A DNA stretch of 64,000 nt from Orientallactaga sibirica (taxonomy: Eukaryota; Chordata; Mammalia; Rodentia; Dipodidae). The stretch is taken from contig JAEOAD010000888.1 of NCBI GenBank assembly GCA_036365145.1, forward strand, positions 1,240,001 to 1,304,000, in the 5' to 3' direction. This document shows positions 33,399 through 44,559 of the stretch, one piece after another. Position 1 is the stretch's first letter, and every line of letters starts with the position of its first letter. A program made the translations under genes and the position numbers. A model generated the notes under the pieces. The model was not told the DNA's origin and did not search any database. It saw only the letters and a list, made by a program, of their open reading frames with translations.

Positions 33399-33504
33399 AC
33401 AAAGTAGTGTTTAAAGTGAATGTCTTCTCTGGAAAGGCCACAATGGTTCCTAGCAGTGTGCTTGGGAGGACTGAAGTCCTGTGCAAGTCGGATTTCAGTC
33501 ACTG

Positions 33505-33862
33505 GACAAGATATCCAATGAGAACAATGCATAGGCTCAGAGACATGGAGATTTCAGTGCATGGTCATTGGTCCTGTTGCCTTTGGGCCTGTGCTGGGCG
33601 GTACATCATGGCAGGAAGCCCATCATGGCACAAAGCTGCTCACCTCATGGTGACCAGGAAGCAAAGGGAGAGGGAACTGTCAAGGTCCCAATATTCCCTT
33701 CAATGGCCACACCCTTATTCATCCAACTGCCCTCCACTTAGGCCCACCTTCTAAAGCTCCCTCTTCCACTACCTCCCAATACAGCCATCAGCTGGAGACC
33801 AGGCCTTCACCACATGCACATCTGTGGGGTTTCTGACATCCAAATCATAACAAATCCTTGAC
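33505..33862 (-). mobile_element. MaLR-type LTR, diverged
   Basis: 'gtacatcatggcaggaagcc', 'aaggtcccaatattcccttc' and 'tttctgacatccaaatcata' follow reversed MaLR order. Confidence 0.5.
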
Positions 33863-34344
33863 ATCACCACCCTTCTGCATCGACTTAGAGAGGGCTCTAC
33901 AAATTGTGGAACAGAAACACATCCCAAGACCCCAGAGGATGCCTGAAGCTACAGGTAGAATTGAACTGTAAGTATGGACTGTTGTTTCCTAAATCTATGA
34001 TAAAGCTTAATGTAGACACAATAAGGACTAACAGTAATAAAACAGAACAGTTCTGTCAGCCTAGGGTAATGGTTATATCAATGCGCTTTCTCTCTTTGTC
34101 TCTTCCCCTCAAAATACATCATCTCAACTTGTCATTTAAAGGACATGCTTTGTGACTTCTCTTTGGTGGCTCTGAAGTGCCTGTGTCAGCACTCTCAGGC
34201 TTTGAGGCCATCATTAAGAAATATAAGGACTACTTGGACACAATCACACAATGTCACAACAGTCAATCAGATGGCCTAGATGAGTATTTGGTGAGTAATG
34301 GGGTTGGAGTAGTATAGACAGCATGATGCTCTGGGAAAGGGGAT

Positions 34345-34908
34345 TGTGGTGGTTTGAATGTGAAACGTCCCCCATAGCCTTATGCATTTGTAGTTAAGCC
34401 TCACACTCAATCCCCAGCTGATAGAGTCTTGCTGGAGGAGGTGTGCCACAGGGCACCAACCTTCAGGTTTATTAGTACAGTCCACTGGGTGTTCAGAGCT
34501 AGCTCATTCAGGCAGCTACCTTCCAGCTTACGTGACAAAATGTAATGGCCAGCCTCTCCTTTGCCATGCTTCCCCACCATGATAAAACTTCCTCTCAAAA
34601 CCGCAAGCCTAAACAAAATCTTTCCTTCCATAAGCTGTTTCTGGCTGGTTGTTTTTGTTTGTTTGTTTGTTTGTTTGTTTGTTTGGTTGGTTGGTTGGTT
34701 GGTTGGTTGGTTTTGGTTTTTGGTTTTTCGAGGTAGGGTCTCACTCTGGCCTAGGCTGACTTGGAATTCACTATGTAGTCTCAGGGTGGCCTCAAACTCA
34801 CAGTGATCCACCTACCTCTGCCTCCTGAGGGCTGGGATTAAAGGCATGTGCCACCATGCCCACTTGGCTGGGTGTTTTTGTCCCACCAACAAGAAGATAA
34901 CTGCTACA
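34345..34908 (+). mobile_element. MaLR-type solo LTR inserted in the Tigger-like element
   Basis: Begins TGTGGTGG, ends TGCTACA. Perfect 5-bp target-site duplication 'gggat' at 34340-34344 and 34909-34913. Contains a B1. Confidence 0.93.
34659..34863 (-). mobile_element. B1 SINE nested in the LTR, with (GTTT)n/(GGTT)n tail
   Basis: Flanks 'tggctgg-t/g-tgttttt' at about 34642-34658 and 34865-34881. The T-rich tail has become (GTTT)n then (GGTT)n at 34659-34716. Confidence 0.9.
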
Positions 34909-35074
34909 GGGATTATGAACGTTCTGTATGGGATGAGACAGCACAAGTATTCCATGATGCCTCACAGAACAGTGGGCAATTTAAAACTTAAGAATTGTGT
35001 CTTTCTGGAACATTCCATTACATATTTTTGGACCATGGATACTTGAAACCATAGGTAAGGGGGAATTCCTGTAC

Positions 35075-35575
35075 TTCTACCCAAACTTAAAAGCATTGTT
35101 GGGAAGTACACAAGCAGGTCTTACAGAGAAGTGCTTTGATAATACCACAAAAAGGCCACAAGAGTAGCAGGCAGGGTGGAAATTGAGACTAAACAACTTT
35201 CATATTCAAATAGTCAGATGTTGTGAGGTGGGTTCAGGTGATATGGCAATAGATACAATAGCATATTCATAGGACTCAGTGTCAAGGCTTGAGATCATAA
35301 TATGTTACTTCTGAGCTTCTTTTTGTTGTTGTTGGTTTCACTTCTATGACCAAGTACTTGTCCCAATGATAGTGGGTGTTTGATAATGAGAACAGTCATA
35401 GGTGTTAAAGTCCTGACCACACACCAAGGACAAAGAGTTCTTGTTTCTTTGTCACCTGACAAGGTGCTGCTGGATGCCAGCCTCAAAATCACACTTGGTG
35501 AAAGCAGGCTGGTGCTGTGTGAGAGAACTCGGACTACATAAGAGATGTAGAGGTCCTTCAAGCAAAATATGTCAT
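35075..35575. other. Unique sequence, no gene seen
   Basis: An 88-codon minus-strand frame (35561-35295) shows nothing recognisable. Confidence 0.45.
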
Positions 35576-35576
35576 T

Positions 35577-35785
35577 GGGGCTGGAAAGGTGGCTTAGTGA
35601 TTATGGTGTTTGCTTGCAAAGCCTAAGGACCCAGGTTCAATTCCCCAGTACCCATGTAAAGCCAGATAGATGCACAAAGTGTTATGTGCATCTGGAGTTC
35701 ATTTCAGCAGCTAGAGATCCTGGCACACCCATTCCCCCCTTTGTTCTCCCCCCTCTCCTTGTAAATAAATAAATAACATTTTTTA
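35577..35785 (+). mobile_element. DIP-like SINE
   Basis: 'ggggctggaaaggtggctta' to an AAATAAAT tail. Confidence 0.9.
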
Positions 35786-36136
35786 AAAGGTTGGCATTGG
35801 CTGCCCTAAGGGATGAGAAGCATCTGCCTGGTTGGGCAAGCAGACCAGAGGAGACCCCCTAAGGCCCACTGTCACTGAGAAAGGGCCCAGGAGAGCAGGA
35901 GGAGCAGACCCCGCATCCTTCTCCAGAAACCAGGGCCCACAGTGAAAGCTTCAAATACTATTTTGCTACTGTGTCAGTCATGCAAAAACTGTCTGGTCCT
36001 TGGTGCCCTTTAGAGCTAAATTCAGAGTAAAGACTGCCAGGGCCCTTTGGAGCTTGTCCAGACCATTTCTTCTGATGATGTAGAATATGAGTGATTTCTG
36101 ATCAGAGGCATCCACAGGGAAATGCAATTTGAAAGG

Positions 36137-36200
36137 GCTGGAGGTGAGCTCAGTGGTAGAGCTTTTGCTTGGCATGTGCAGAGCAAAGAGAGAAAGACAG
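36137..36200 (+). mobile_element. ID/B4-like SINE head
   Basis: 'gggctggaggtgagctcagt' followed by 'gcttggcatgtgcagagc'; tail unclear. Confidence 0.5.
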
Positions 36201-36286
36201 TGAGAGAGAGAAACTTACAGGTGTGTTCTATACCTATCATTAATATCATCTGTTAAATAAAAAGTCAAATAACAAACAAACAAAAT

Positions 36287-36492
36287 TTATATGGGATAGA
36301 GATTTAGTGGTTAAGGCACTTCCCTGTGAAGCCTAAGGACCCAGGTTCAATTCCCCAGTGCCCACATAAGCCAGATGCACATGGTGGTGCATGCGTCTGG
36401 AGTTCATCTGCAGTGGCTAGAGGTCCTGGTGCACCCATTCTCATTCTCTCTCTCTCTCCCTTTTATAAATAAATAAACAAACAAATAAAACA
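36287..36492 (+). mobile_element. DIP-like SINE
   Basis: Diverged head (atgggatagagatttagtgg), normal body, AAATAAAC tail. Confidence 0.85.
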
Positions 36493-36493
36493 A

Positions 36494-36706
36494 GGGATGG
36501 AGAGATGGCTTAGCAGTTAAAGTACTTACCTGCCAAGCCTAAGTACCCAACAGACTCTCTAGATCCCATGTAAGGAAGATGCACAAGGTGACACAAATGC
36601 ACAAGATGGCACACATGTCTGGAGTTCGATTGCAGTGGCTAGAGGTCCTGGCATGCCAATTCTCTTTCTCTCTCGCTCATACATTTTTTTAATTTAAAAA
36701 TTAAAT
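36494..36706 (+). mobile_element. DIP-like SINE
   Basis: Begins in the A-rich tail of the previous copy; 'aagtcaaa' lies before the pair and after it. Confidence 0.88.
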
Positions 36707-36721
36707 AAGTCAAACAATAAA

Positions 36722-36865
36722 CAAATAGCATTTGTGTGGATGTGGGTTGTTGCATGTGTACATGTTCATATGTGTGTATGTGTGTGTGTTGTGCATGTGT
36801 TGTACATGTTCCTGTGTATAGTGGACAGTAAGCACTTACCCACAGAGCCATCTCTCCAATCCCAA
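36722..36865 (-). mobile_element. B4/ID-like fragment
   Basis: TG-rich stretch then 'cttacccacagagccatctc' and 'tccaatccc', a reversed SINE head. Confidence 0.55.
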
Positions 36866-37663
36866 TATCGTTTCTTACCTGCATTTTTCTCAGTCCTTTT
36901 TTAAATTCCGATTCCTTCATATAGCTTTCCCCTTTCCATTTCAACATGAATGGCCAGTTCATTTCCCAAAGGAAACAGAGTTTCTCTCTACTCTAACAGT
37001 TAAATAAAATATAAAGCCTGGCTCTCATTGGCCCACACTTGAGTCAGTCACTGTGGAGTGGGGAACAGGCTATGCTGTTGGTTGGTTTAAGTGAATCAAA
37101 GCCCACCATTGGGGCTGGCCCTGAGGCTAGAGCTGAGGTGCCTAATCCACTGGAGTAAGAATTCCAGAGGGATGTTTCCCCAAGGAAATTAAAGTATTGT
37201 GTGGAAGGAAGAGTTGGTGTTAAATCACTATATATATCTCAGGTAAAGCAGGCCTTGAGCTTTGCTGAAATCGGAATATCCTAGAGGAAGGCGCTGATGT
37301 GAAGCCAGACACTCATTCAAGGAAATGTCTTCCCAGAGTGGAGCTTAGAGAGATGGTCATAAAGTTCAGGGTAAGCCCGAATTCTAAATTCGTATATCTC
37401 AACCAAAACTACTGCCTGTCTCTCAGCTTGTCACTCCTGCCTACCCAAGCATTCACCCCTTCATTCTGTGTGTTCACTTCTCATTGCTGCATGGAAAAAA
37501 ACTGACAGAAGCTTTAGCATCCTAAAACAATAACAATAGGGATGTATCATTTCACAGGGTCAGAAATCCAAGCAAATTTTGTGTTCAGACCCCCTGGCTG
37601 AAGCCCACCTGAGGCTGAGTCTCATCTAAAACTGGGGGGTTTTGACCATTAATCTTTTAATCT
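36866..37663. other. Unique sequence with one old repeat scrap
   Basis: 37475-37640 ('tctcattgctgcatgg', 'gtatcatttcacagggtcag') resembles an ancient repeat of undetermined family. No gene seen. Confidence 0.4.
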
Positions 37664-37857
37664 ATTTAATATTTTTTATTTTTATTTACTTATTTAGGAG
37701 AGAGGGAGAGAATACAAGCACACCAGGGCCTCTAGCCATGAACTCCATATGTATGCACCACCATGTGCATCTGGCTTACGTGGGTCCTGGAGAATCAAAC
37801 CTGGATCCTTAGGCTTCACCGGCAAGTGCCTTAACTGCTAAACCATCTCACCAGCCC
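37664..37857 (-). mobile_element. DIP-like SINE
   Basis: 'tatttaggagagagggagag' to 'accatctcaccagccc'. Confidence 0.9.
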
Positions 37858-37990
37858 TTGACAATTCATCTTGAGTATCAGTGTGATTGTCAGTGAGATG
37901 CCCAGGAGATGAGTGAAGCTCAGCTTATGCCTCCATGTCCCTGAGTCTCTGACTGATTAATTCACTGATGGATTCAAAAATCTTAATAGA

Positions 37991-38196
37991 GGGCTGGAGA
38001 GATGGCTCAGGGCCCAAAGGCACTTGCTTGCAAAGCCTGAAAGCCCAGGTTTGACTCCCCAGTACCCATGTAAAGCCAGATGCACAATGTGGCTCATGTG
38101 TCTGGAGTTTGTTGGCAGTGGCTAGAGGCCCTGGCACACCCATACTCATCTCTCTGTTTCTCTGTTTCTATTAAACAAATAAAAATAAATAAAAAT
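37991..38196 (+). mobile_element. DIP-like SINE
   Basis: 'gggctggagagatggctcag' head, AAATAAAAATAAAT tail. Confidence 0.92.
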
Positions 38197-38221
38197 ATGC
38201 TGTTAATAATAAGAAGAAAAT

Positions 38222-38427
38222 GGGCTGGAGAGATGGCTTAGCGGTTAAGGTGCATGCCTGTGAAGCCTAAGGACCCGGGTTCTATTCTCTAGGTCCCACA
38301 TAAGCCAGACACATATAGTGGCGCATGCATCTAGAGTTCGTTTGCAGCAGCTAGAGGCACTGGCATGCCCATTCTCACTGTCTCTCTCTAATAAATAAAT
38401 AAATATAAATCTTAAAAAAAGAAAATA
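38222..38427 (+). mobile_element. DIP-like SINE
   Basis: 'gggctggagagatggcttag' head, AAATAAATAAAT tail. Confidence 0.92.
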
Positions 38428-38437
38428 ATTTTTAAAA

Positions 38438-38785
38438 CTCTTCATAGACAATGGGGAGATGGAACTGTGGAAGATGGGACCTGTTTGCAAGTAGTGGGTC
38501 ACTGGGCATGCCTTTGACCTCTGATTCCTTCCTGTCATTCTTTTCTGCTTCCTGTTCACCCACCATGAGTGTGTATCTATCTCTGCTCCACCATGCCCTT
38601 CCACCATAAGGCTCTACAGAAACAAAATAATAAAATAAAATAAAACAAAATAAAATAAATAAAAACAAGGGAGCCAGCCAACAGTGGACTGAAGCCTCTG
38701 AAACCAGGATCCAGAATCACTCTCCCCTCTTTTTAACTTGATATTCTCAACTAATTCACCACAGCAACCGGAAGATGACTATGAC
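38438..38785 (+). mobile_element. MaLR-type LTR, diverged
   Basis: 'gtagtgggtcactgggcatg', 'cctgttcacccaccatgag' and 'tcaccacagcaaccggaaga' in LTR order, with an (AAATA)n tract inside. Confidence 0.5.
38618..38663. repeat. (AAATA)n tract
   Basis: Short pentamer run with one 'aaaac' variant, inside a MaLR-like LTR. Confidence 0.85.
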
Positions 38786-39610
38786 TACCACCCCAAGTCC
38801 TTGCCTCTCCATACATTCTGAGCGTCTCTGGTTTCAGGCCATGTGACTCAGTCTGTCCTATCTAGATGATCTCTCTTGTGATTAGCTCCAAGTCAACTGA
38901 GTAGTAACTTCACCATGGAAGGGCTGTGCCATCATGTCCTCTAATCCTGCTGTCCCTCAAAGGAAGAAGGTTGCATCAGCTGTGCCCACCAGGAGGCAAA
39001 GGCCCTGGGTCAGCTCAGAATTCTGCCTGCCACAGCAGGGTGACTAGACTCTTCTGGGACCAGGACTTTCCTGATCCATCAGTGTTATTTGAGGTAGGAC
39101 TTAGGGTCAATGGACCTAGCCTTGATCTATATGTGTCTTTATCATTCAAGCAACAAGGTCAAGTCAGAAATGAACACCAACCTCAAGCAGGTCCAATAGA
39201 GCTCACCCAGGGACTTCTACTGAAAAGACCAGGGAGCTCTGTCTCTCTCCCTCCCTCCCCTTCTCACATATATATGTATGTATATATATGCATGGTATAT
39301 ATATGTATAGCATGTGTATACATATGACATATATATATATACACACACATATATATATATATAATGTAATTGATTGTTAGATTAAAAGCCTCAAGCTGGT
39401 CTTAAAGCATGCAAAAGGATATTGAATCGGTAAGGTTGTTTGGGCCCCTGGATCCAGCAAGGTCAGAATCCAGGTCTCATCCCTGCTCCCAGCAGTTCTG
39501 TAAGTCAAGAGGGTCCTGGCCTACCTGTTATGATGTAGGGGATGCCTGCCAACCTGGCTGCTAACCCTCCTGGTATGGGGACAGGAGGAGCCCTGTCATC
39601 AAGAAGGTAA
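38786..39610. other. Unique sequence with an alternating AT tract
   Basis: The only structured part is the (TA)n tract at 39264-39362. A 133-codon frame at 38926 runs into that tract and shows no family resemblance. Confidence 0.45.
39264..39362. repeat. (TA)n / (CATATA)n alternating tract
   Basis: Alternating purine-pyrimidine sequence (atatatgtatgtatatatat, then acacacatatatatat) with short palindromes. It is in unique DNA. Confidence 0.9.
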
Positions 39611-39612
39611 AA

Positions 39613-39775
39613 ATCAGCCAGATGTGGTAGCACGTGCCTTTAATCCCAGAATTTGGAATTAAGGCAGAGGTAGGAGGATCACCATGAGTTTGAGGCCAGC
39701 CTGAAACTACATAGTGAGTTCCAGGATCAGCCTGTGCTAAAGTAAGACCCTGCCTCAAAAAAAGAAGGAAAATAT
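39613..39775 (+). mobile_element. B1 SINE
   Basis: 'cagccagatgtggtagcacg' to 'gaccctgcctcaaaaaaag'. Confidence 0.9.
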
Positions 39776-39782
39776 TTAAAAA

Positions 39783-40012
39783 GCTGGGTGTAGGGCTTAG
39801 CGGTTAAGGCGTTTGCCTGCAAAGCCAAAGGATCCCGGTTTGATTCTCCAGGTCCCACATAAGCCAGATGCACAAGGGGCACAAGCATCTGGAGTTTATT
39901 TGCAGTGACTAGAGGCCCTGGCACACCCATTCTCTCTGTCTGCCTCTCCTCTCTCTCTCTCTCTCTCTCTCTCCCCCCCTCTCTGCTTGCAAATAAATAA
40001 ATAAAAACTTTC
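39783..40012 (+). mobile_element. DIP-like SINE
   Basis: Head reduced to 'gctgggtgtagggcttagcg'; 'aaaaagctgg' occurs on both sides. Confidence 0.88.
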
Positions 40013-40020
40013 AAAAAAGC

Positions 40021-40090
40021 TGGCTGTGGTGGCACACACCTTTAATCCCAGCACTTGGGAGGCTGAGGTAGGAGGATCGCTGTGAGTTCA
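40021..40090 (+). mobile_element. B1 SINE, 3'-truncated
   Basis: Only the first 70 bases, ending at 'gtgagttcaa'. Confidence 0.85.
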
Positions 40091-40917
40091 AAAAGGCAAA
40101 GTTTTCTCATCTTCTGCCAGGATTCTCCCCTAGATATATGCATGGCCTCCCTTCAAGACATAGCACGTCATTATCTTTCCAGTAAGGTCCCTCCTGACCA
40201 CCTAATTCCTAAGTAAAGCTTGATCTCCATCACAGAGCTTCCAGTTCTTCCCTCCAGGTCTCCTCTGCTCCAGCTGATGGATTAGTATGTGCTTTGTGCA
40301 TGCACCCGCCCTTCTAGCCCAGGCAGAGCACAAGCACCTTGAGGACAGACAGGGCTTTGTGTCCTGCTATGTCATTAGCATGCAGCACAGGGCCTGGAAA
40401 AAGAATCATTTCTCCATAAACTGTCGCCAGATGGATAAATTCCAATCCTCTCTCCTTTACTCTGGAATGGAGCTGAAGTTTCTCAACTTTGCCTGATGAA
40501 AATTCCTACTGAATAGAGTTTTGTGCCAAAAAAAAAAAAAAAGAAAGAAATGATTTTGCTCACACATTCAACAAAGATGTAATGGAGACCATCTATGGCT
40601 CAGCCTTCTGGGAGCCACTGGACAGTGAAGCAGATAAGTTGGTTTCCCGCCCACAGGAGATTCCGTTCTGGTCAGTGAGCCGTCATGTCTATTCCTCCAA
40701 CCCCAAACCCCTCCCAATGTGACAGGTCCTGAAGCTGGACTAGGAACTCCATCAGGATGTCCATCAGTATCACATAATGCCAGGGAGGGCCAGAGAGGAG
40801 GCTGTGGAGTGTGGGGTCTGGTGGGCATATCATGGCCAAGGGTAGACAATGAGCTTCCCGGAGGAAGGGCAGCTCAAAGACAGATGTGTTGGCCTCATTC
40901 ACTTCAAAGGGTCTTCT
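40091..40917. other. Unique sequence, no gene seen
   Basis: Overlapping frames on both strands at 40568-40967 are GC-driven; no splice-linked exon recognised. Confidence 0.45.
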
Positions 40918-41088
40918 GGGCTGGAAAGATGGCTCAGCAGTTAAAGGCACTTGCTTTCAAAGCCTGACAGCCTAGGTTTGATTCCCTAGTGCCCACATAA
41001 AGCCAGATGCACAAGGTGGCACATGCATCTGGAGTTCATTTGCAATGGTAAGAGGCACTAGTGTACCCATATTCTTTCTTGGACCAGA
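40918..41088 (+). mobile_element. DIP-like SINE, 3'-truncated
   Basis: Lacks the CT-rich tail, stopping at 'gtacccatattctttct'. Confidence 0.88.
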
Positions 41089-41103
41089 AAGTTCTTCTCT
41101 AGG

Positions 41104-41250
41104 AGCCAGGCGTGGTGGCACACGCCTTTAATCCCAGCATTTAGGAGACAGAGGTAGGAGGATTGCCATGAGTTCAAGGCCACCCTGAGACTACATAGTT
41201 AATTCCAGGTCAGCCTGGGATATAGTAGAACCTACCTTGAAAACAAAAAA
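41104..41250 (+). mobile_element. B1 SINE
   Basis: 'agccaggcgtggtggcacac' to 'acctaccttgaaaacaaaaa'; tail expanded into the purine microsatellite. Confidence 0.93.
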
Positions 41251-41251
41251 A

Positions 41252-41291
<40 letters not shown>

Positions 41292-41339
41292 GGAAGGAAG
41301 GAAGGAAGGAAGGAAGGAAGAAGGAAGGAAAGAAAGAAA

Positions 41340-41371
<32 letters not shown>

Positions 41372-41432
41372 AGGAAGGAAGGAAGGAAGGAAGGAAGGAA
41401 GGAAGGAAGGAAGGGAGGAAGAGAGGGAGGAA
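41251..41432. repeat. (AAAG)n / (GGAA)n polypurine microsatellite
   Basis: About 180 bases of pure purine extend the A-tail of the B1 at 41104. AAAG blocks at each side flank GGAA blocks (about 41291-41325 and 41371-41412). Long Lys/Arg/Glu and Phe/Ser frames across it are artefacts of the repeat. Confidence 0.97.
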
Positions 41433-42260
41433 AAACAAAGTTCTTCCCTAAATACGGGTCAGTGAGCATTCCGTGTTTTGTTACCTGACCTGGAAGCTTT
41501 TCTGGGAGACTCCAGGTAAAAGGGTTTTGATGTACCAGGGGATGTGGCTTAGATGTAGAGGTTGAGACTGATCGCTGGAACCATGGGTGCTCAGGGTCAA
41601 GCTGCTAGCGAGTCATTAAACACTAAATCTGTGCTGACAAAGCAGGTGGAACACTGTTCTGGGCATGGGCGCTAACCCGATTTACTGCAGGACCTGACTT
41701 CTTAGCACTCCTGGCCCTAGAGAGGGGAAATAATTGGGAGGGGTGCAGGACAGTAGTTAATGACCATTATCAGCTTTCAAACAGTGCAGTGCTTTTTGAA
41801 GACAGAGGAGCTTAACAAATGGGCCTGCAGTGCTAGGTAGATGATGGGAAGGGAAAGTGGAGAGATAAGGTACATCACCTACTTATCGACAGAAAGAGAC
41901 CAGCACTGTGCAAGGAGGCAGAGGGTTTGGGCTCCACTGGGCTTGCCTGAGTCACCTAGGTTGTCCTTGTCACCAAGTGTGGACCAAGTTCAGGTCTGCC
42001 CATGCATTCCTTCCCACGAGGAAGCAAGCACTTCTCCAGGTCAAGCTATAGCATGTGGATATAGTTAAAGCTTCTGGAGGAATGCTTCTGGAGGAAGCTT
42101 CTGGAGAATGGTGTCTGCTTGCATGCCCAAGTTTAGCAGGGTGGGGAAGCCGATTCCACCTAATGAGAAGCCTTATGTCTCACAGCAGCAAGTCACGTGG
42201 CAGAAGGCTTGAATGTGTAATAGTGACAGAGGATTAGGCAGAGTCCTCCTCAGAGATCTG
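41433..42260. other. Unique sequence, no gene seen
   Basis: Contains a small local repeat 'cttctggagga' three times at about 42070-42105. No coding evidence. Confidence 0.45.
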
Positions 42261-42261
42261 A

Positions 42262-42594
42262 TGTGGTGGGTTGACTGTGAAACGCCTGCTATAGGCCCAT
42301 GTGTTTGAATACTCAGTTCCCAGTTAGCAGCATGTTTGGGAAGGTTGTGGAACTTTTAGGAGGTGGGGCCTCACTAAAGAAGTGGGCCACTGTGCGTGGG
42401 TTTTATTGTTCAGCCCCACTTCCTGTTTGCTCTCTGCTTCTGAACTGCAGATGCAATGGACCAGCCGCCTCCTGCTCCTGCTGCACACCTTCTCTGCCAT
42501 GATGGACTGCAGTCCCTTGAACTGTAAGCCAAAATAAGCCCTTCCGCCATTAGGGTGCTCTGTCAGGTCACCGAACTGAGAAAGGCAACTATCA
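42262..42594 (+). mobile_element. MaLR-type solo LTR
   Basis: Begins TGTGGTGGGTTGACTG; 'gaactgtaagccaaaataag' signal region; ends 'ggcaactatca'. Confidence 0.8.
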
Positions 42595-42976
42595 TGAATG
42601 TGTAGCCCATCAGCCACAGGGAGGTGCCAGGGGTCTCCAAGACTGAAAGGAATCCCCCAGCACCAGCACCAGAGCTCTCTTGACAATGAGCAGCTCCTCC
42701 ACCAGCCCCTTCCATAGGTCAGCAGCATCTGTTTAGGACCCTAAGGGCCAGGACACAGTGGGAAGTGGACAGAGTCTGCTTGCTGGGGACTTGCAGATAT
42801 CTACCTGGGTCAGACAAACCCACCTCCTCTTCTAAACTAACCAGTACCTGGGGCGGTGGAGCCAGGGATGTGTAAAATGAACCGTCTGTGGTGACTGGAG
42901 AATCTCAGGATTCACTGGATTTGTAGAGATGGGCTCATTTTTAAGCCACACTCTGTAGATGTTCCATGTTTATATG

Positions 42977-43007
<31 letters not shown>

Positions 43008-43084
43008 ATGTATGTATATGGAGAGATGGTAATAGAGATATTTTAAGACTCTCAAAAGAAAAAGGTAGACAAAGTACTTTTGTG

Positions 43085-43232
43085 GGGGTTCAAGGTAGGG
43101 TCTCACTGTAGCCCAGGCTGACCTGGAATTTACTATGTAGTCTCAGGCTGGCCTCAAACTCATGGCGATCCTCCTACCTCTGCCTCATGAGTGCTGGGAT
43201 TAAAGGCGTGTGCACCACCATGCCTGGCTGAC
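43085..43232 (-). mobile_element. B1 SINE
   Basis: 'caaggtagggtctcactgta' to 'gcaccaccatgcctggctg'. Confidence 0.92.
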
Positions 43233-43360
43233 AAAATACTTTTAAGGTCAAAGAAATGAAATTTAATATGAACTTTTAACTCTCATCCATGACAACATCA
43301 TTTCCTCAGAAAAAAAAAAAAAAAAAAAACAAGAAAACACAGAGACAGGAGAGAAAGGGG

Positions 43361-43394
43361 GGGGAGGGAGGGAGAGAGAGAGAGAGAGAGAGAA
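43361..43394. repeat. (GA)n / G-rich purine tract
   Basis: A run of g, then ggga, then pure 'ga' repeats, preceded by A18 at about 43311-43329. Confidence 0.9.
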
Positions 43395-43566
43395 ACTTCA
43401 CCATTAGCTGTGGCAGAACCCCTGGGTGCCAAGACTAGAGAGATGCCACTGGATGTGAGGCTGGTGTTGCAGAGAGACAACATCAAGCCCCCATCAAGCC
43501 GGGCTCAGCACCCAGAATGAACCAAAGATGGGGCTTCTGCAAAATCCAGAGTGCTATTCAGAATGG

Positions 43567-43815
43567 CTAACACCCAGCATGGCACAAGGTCTGCCCAGTC
43601 AGAACCACGGCCAGCGGCACGCCATTCTCCATCCGCGTGACCTTGAGCCCAACATCCACCTGGGAAGGCTGCGAAGAGACAGAGGCTGGGAGTCCACTGG
43701 GACCGCCGACATTGAAAGGTGAACAGGACAGCACCTCCAGTGTGACCTGCCACTTTCCTGCATGCAAGGGACTAGGCATTTCAGCCTGACACCCCGAGGG
43801 TCCTGCAGGGCACAA
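43567..43815 (-). other. Open reading frame of unknown status (82 codons)
   Basis: A minus-strand frame from ATG at 43815 to TAG at 43567 lies in unique sequence with several CpGs. A splice-acceptor-like 'ctctgtctcttcgcag' sits inside it, before the segment beginning PSQVDVGLKVTRMENGVP. I do not recognise the peptide. A second open frame (43753-43505) overlaps in another register. The frame starts about 2.3 kb past the OTOA stop on the same strand. It could be an exon of a downstream or noncoding transcript, or chance. Confidence 0.15.
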
Positions 43816-44270
43816 GCTAGATTTGTCTTCCTGCCTGAGGCGATTACCAATTATATGAGCTGTGAGGCAAGCTGGCCTCCCGCCAGAGGAGGTGAAGGGA
43901 TTTACAGAATCACTCTCTGATCTAACTTATTAGAGAAGTTTAAAACATCCATCCAGGAGGCCGCACTGCACAGTGATGACGAAGTCAAAATTCAGGTCCT
44001 ACGTGATGGGAGGCCTTCCTTCCCCAGAGCTCCGTGACCTCTCTGAGCTTGGTCCCTTCATCAGGAAAAGGGGAACCATCGTGGCAAGGCCTCAGTGATG
44101 GTGACAAGAGCTAGTGACACAGAGAAAGATCTTCCAGCAGCTCTCCATCACAGGAGCCATTCTCATGGCTTCAGAGGGGAGGGTGACCAGGAATGTCAGT
44201 GATCAAACAGAAAATGACACACAAAAGCCACAAGGATAGCAGTATGAAGCTCAATGAGAGAAAAGGTTCG

Positions 44271-44540
44271 TGTGCTGGCTAGGTGTTCTGGCACACACCT
44301 GCAAGCCCAGCACTCTAGAGGTTAAGGCAGAAGGGTTGGGCATTCAGGGCCATCCTGAGCTACACCGTGAGATCCTACCTTGAAAATTTCACAAATGTGA
44401 GGGGCTACTAGGAAAATAGCTCAGCAGTAGAGCACTCGCCGAGCATGTGGTGCAACCTAGCCCCTGTATTTAAAAGGTGGACAGCACCTGAAGAATGACT
44501 CGCAATGTTATCCTCTGGCTGCCATGCACAACACACACAC
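44271..44540 (+). mobile_element. Diverged B1-like and ID/B4-like stretch
   Basis: 'ggctaggtgttctggcacac' to 'gatcctaccttgaaaat' is B1-like; 'atagctcagcagtagagcac' after it is an ID-like head. Confidence 0.55.
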
Positions 44541-44559
44541 ATGCACAAAAGAAAAGGGT

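Larger units (their letters stand above)
33893..35074. mobile_element. Tigger-like DNA transposon, split by an LTR
   Basis: Pieces at 33893-34344 and 34914-35074 carry Tigger1-like landmarks in order: 'ggatgcctgaagctacaggt', 'ctatgataaagcttaatgta', 'aaggactacttggacacaat', 'cagtgggcaatttaaaactt', 'accatggatacttgaaacca', 'aggtaagggggaattcctgt'. Too short and degraded to encode a transposase. Confidence 0.75.

Noticed and set aside
41191..41488. Lys/Glu/Arg-rich plus frame and Phe/Ser/Pro-rich minus frame
   Set aside because: Products of the purine microsatellite after a B1; no coding signal.
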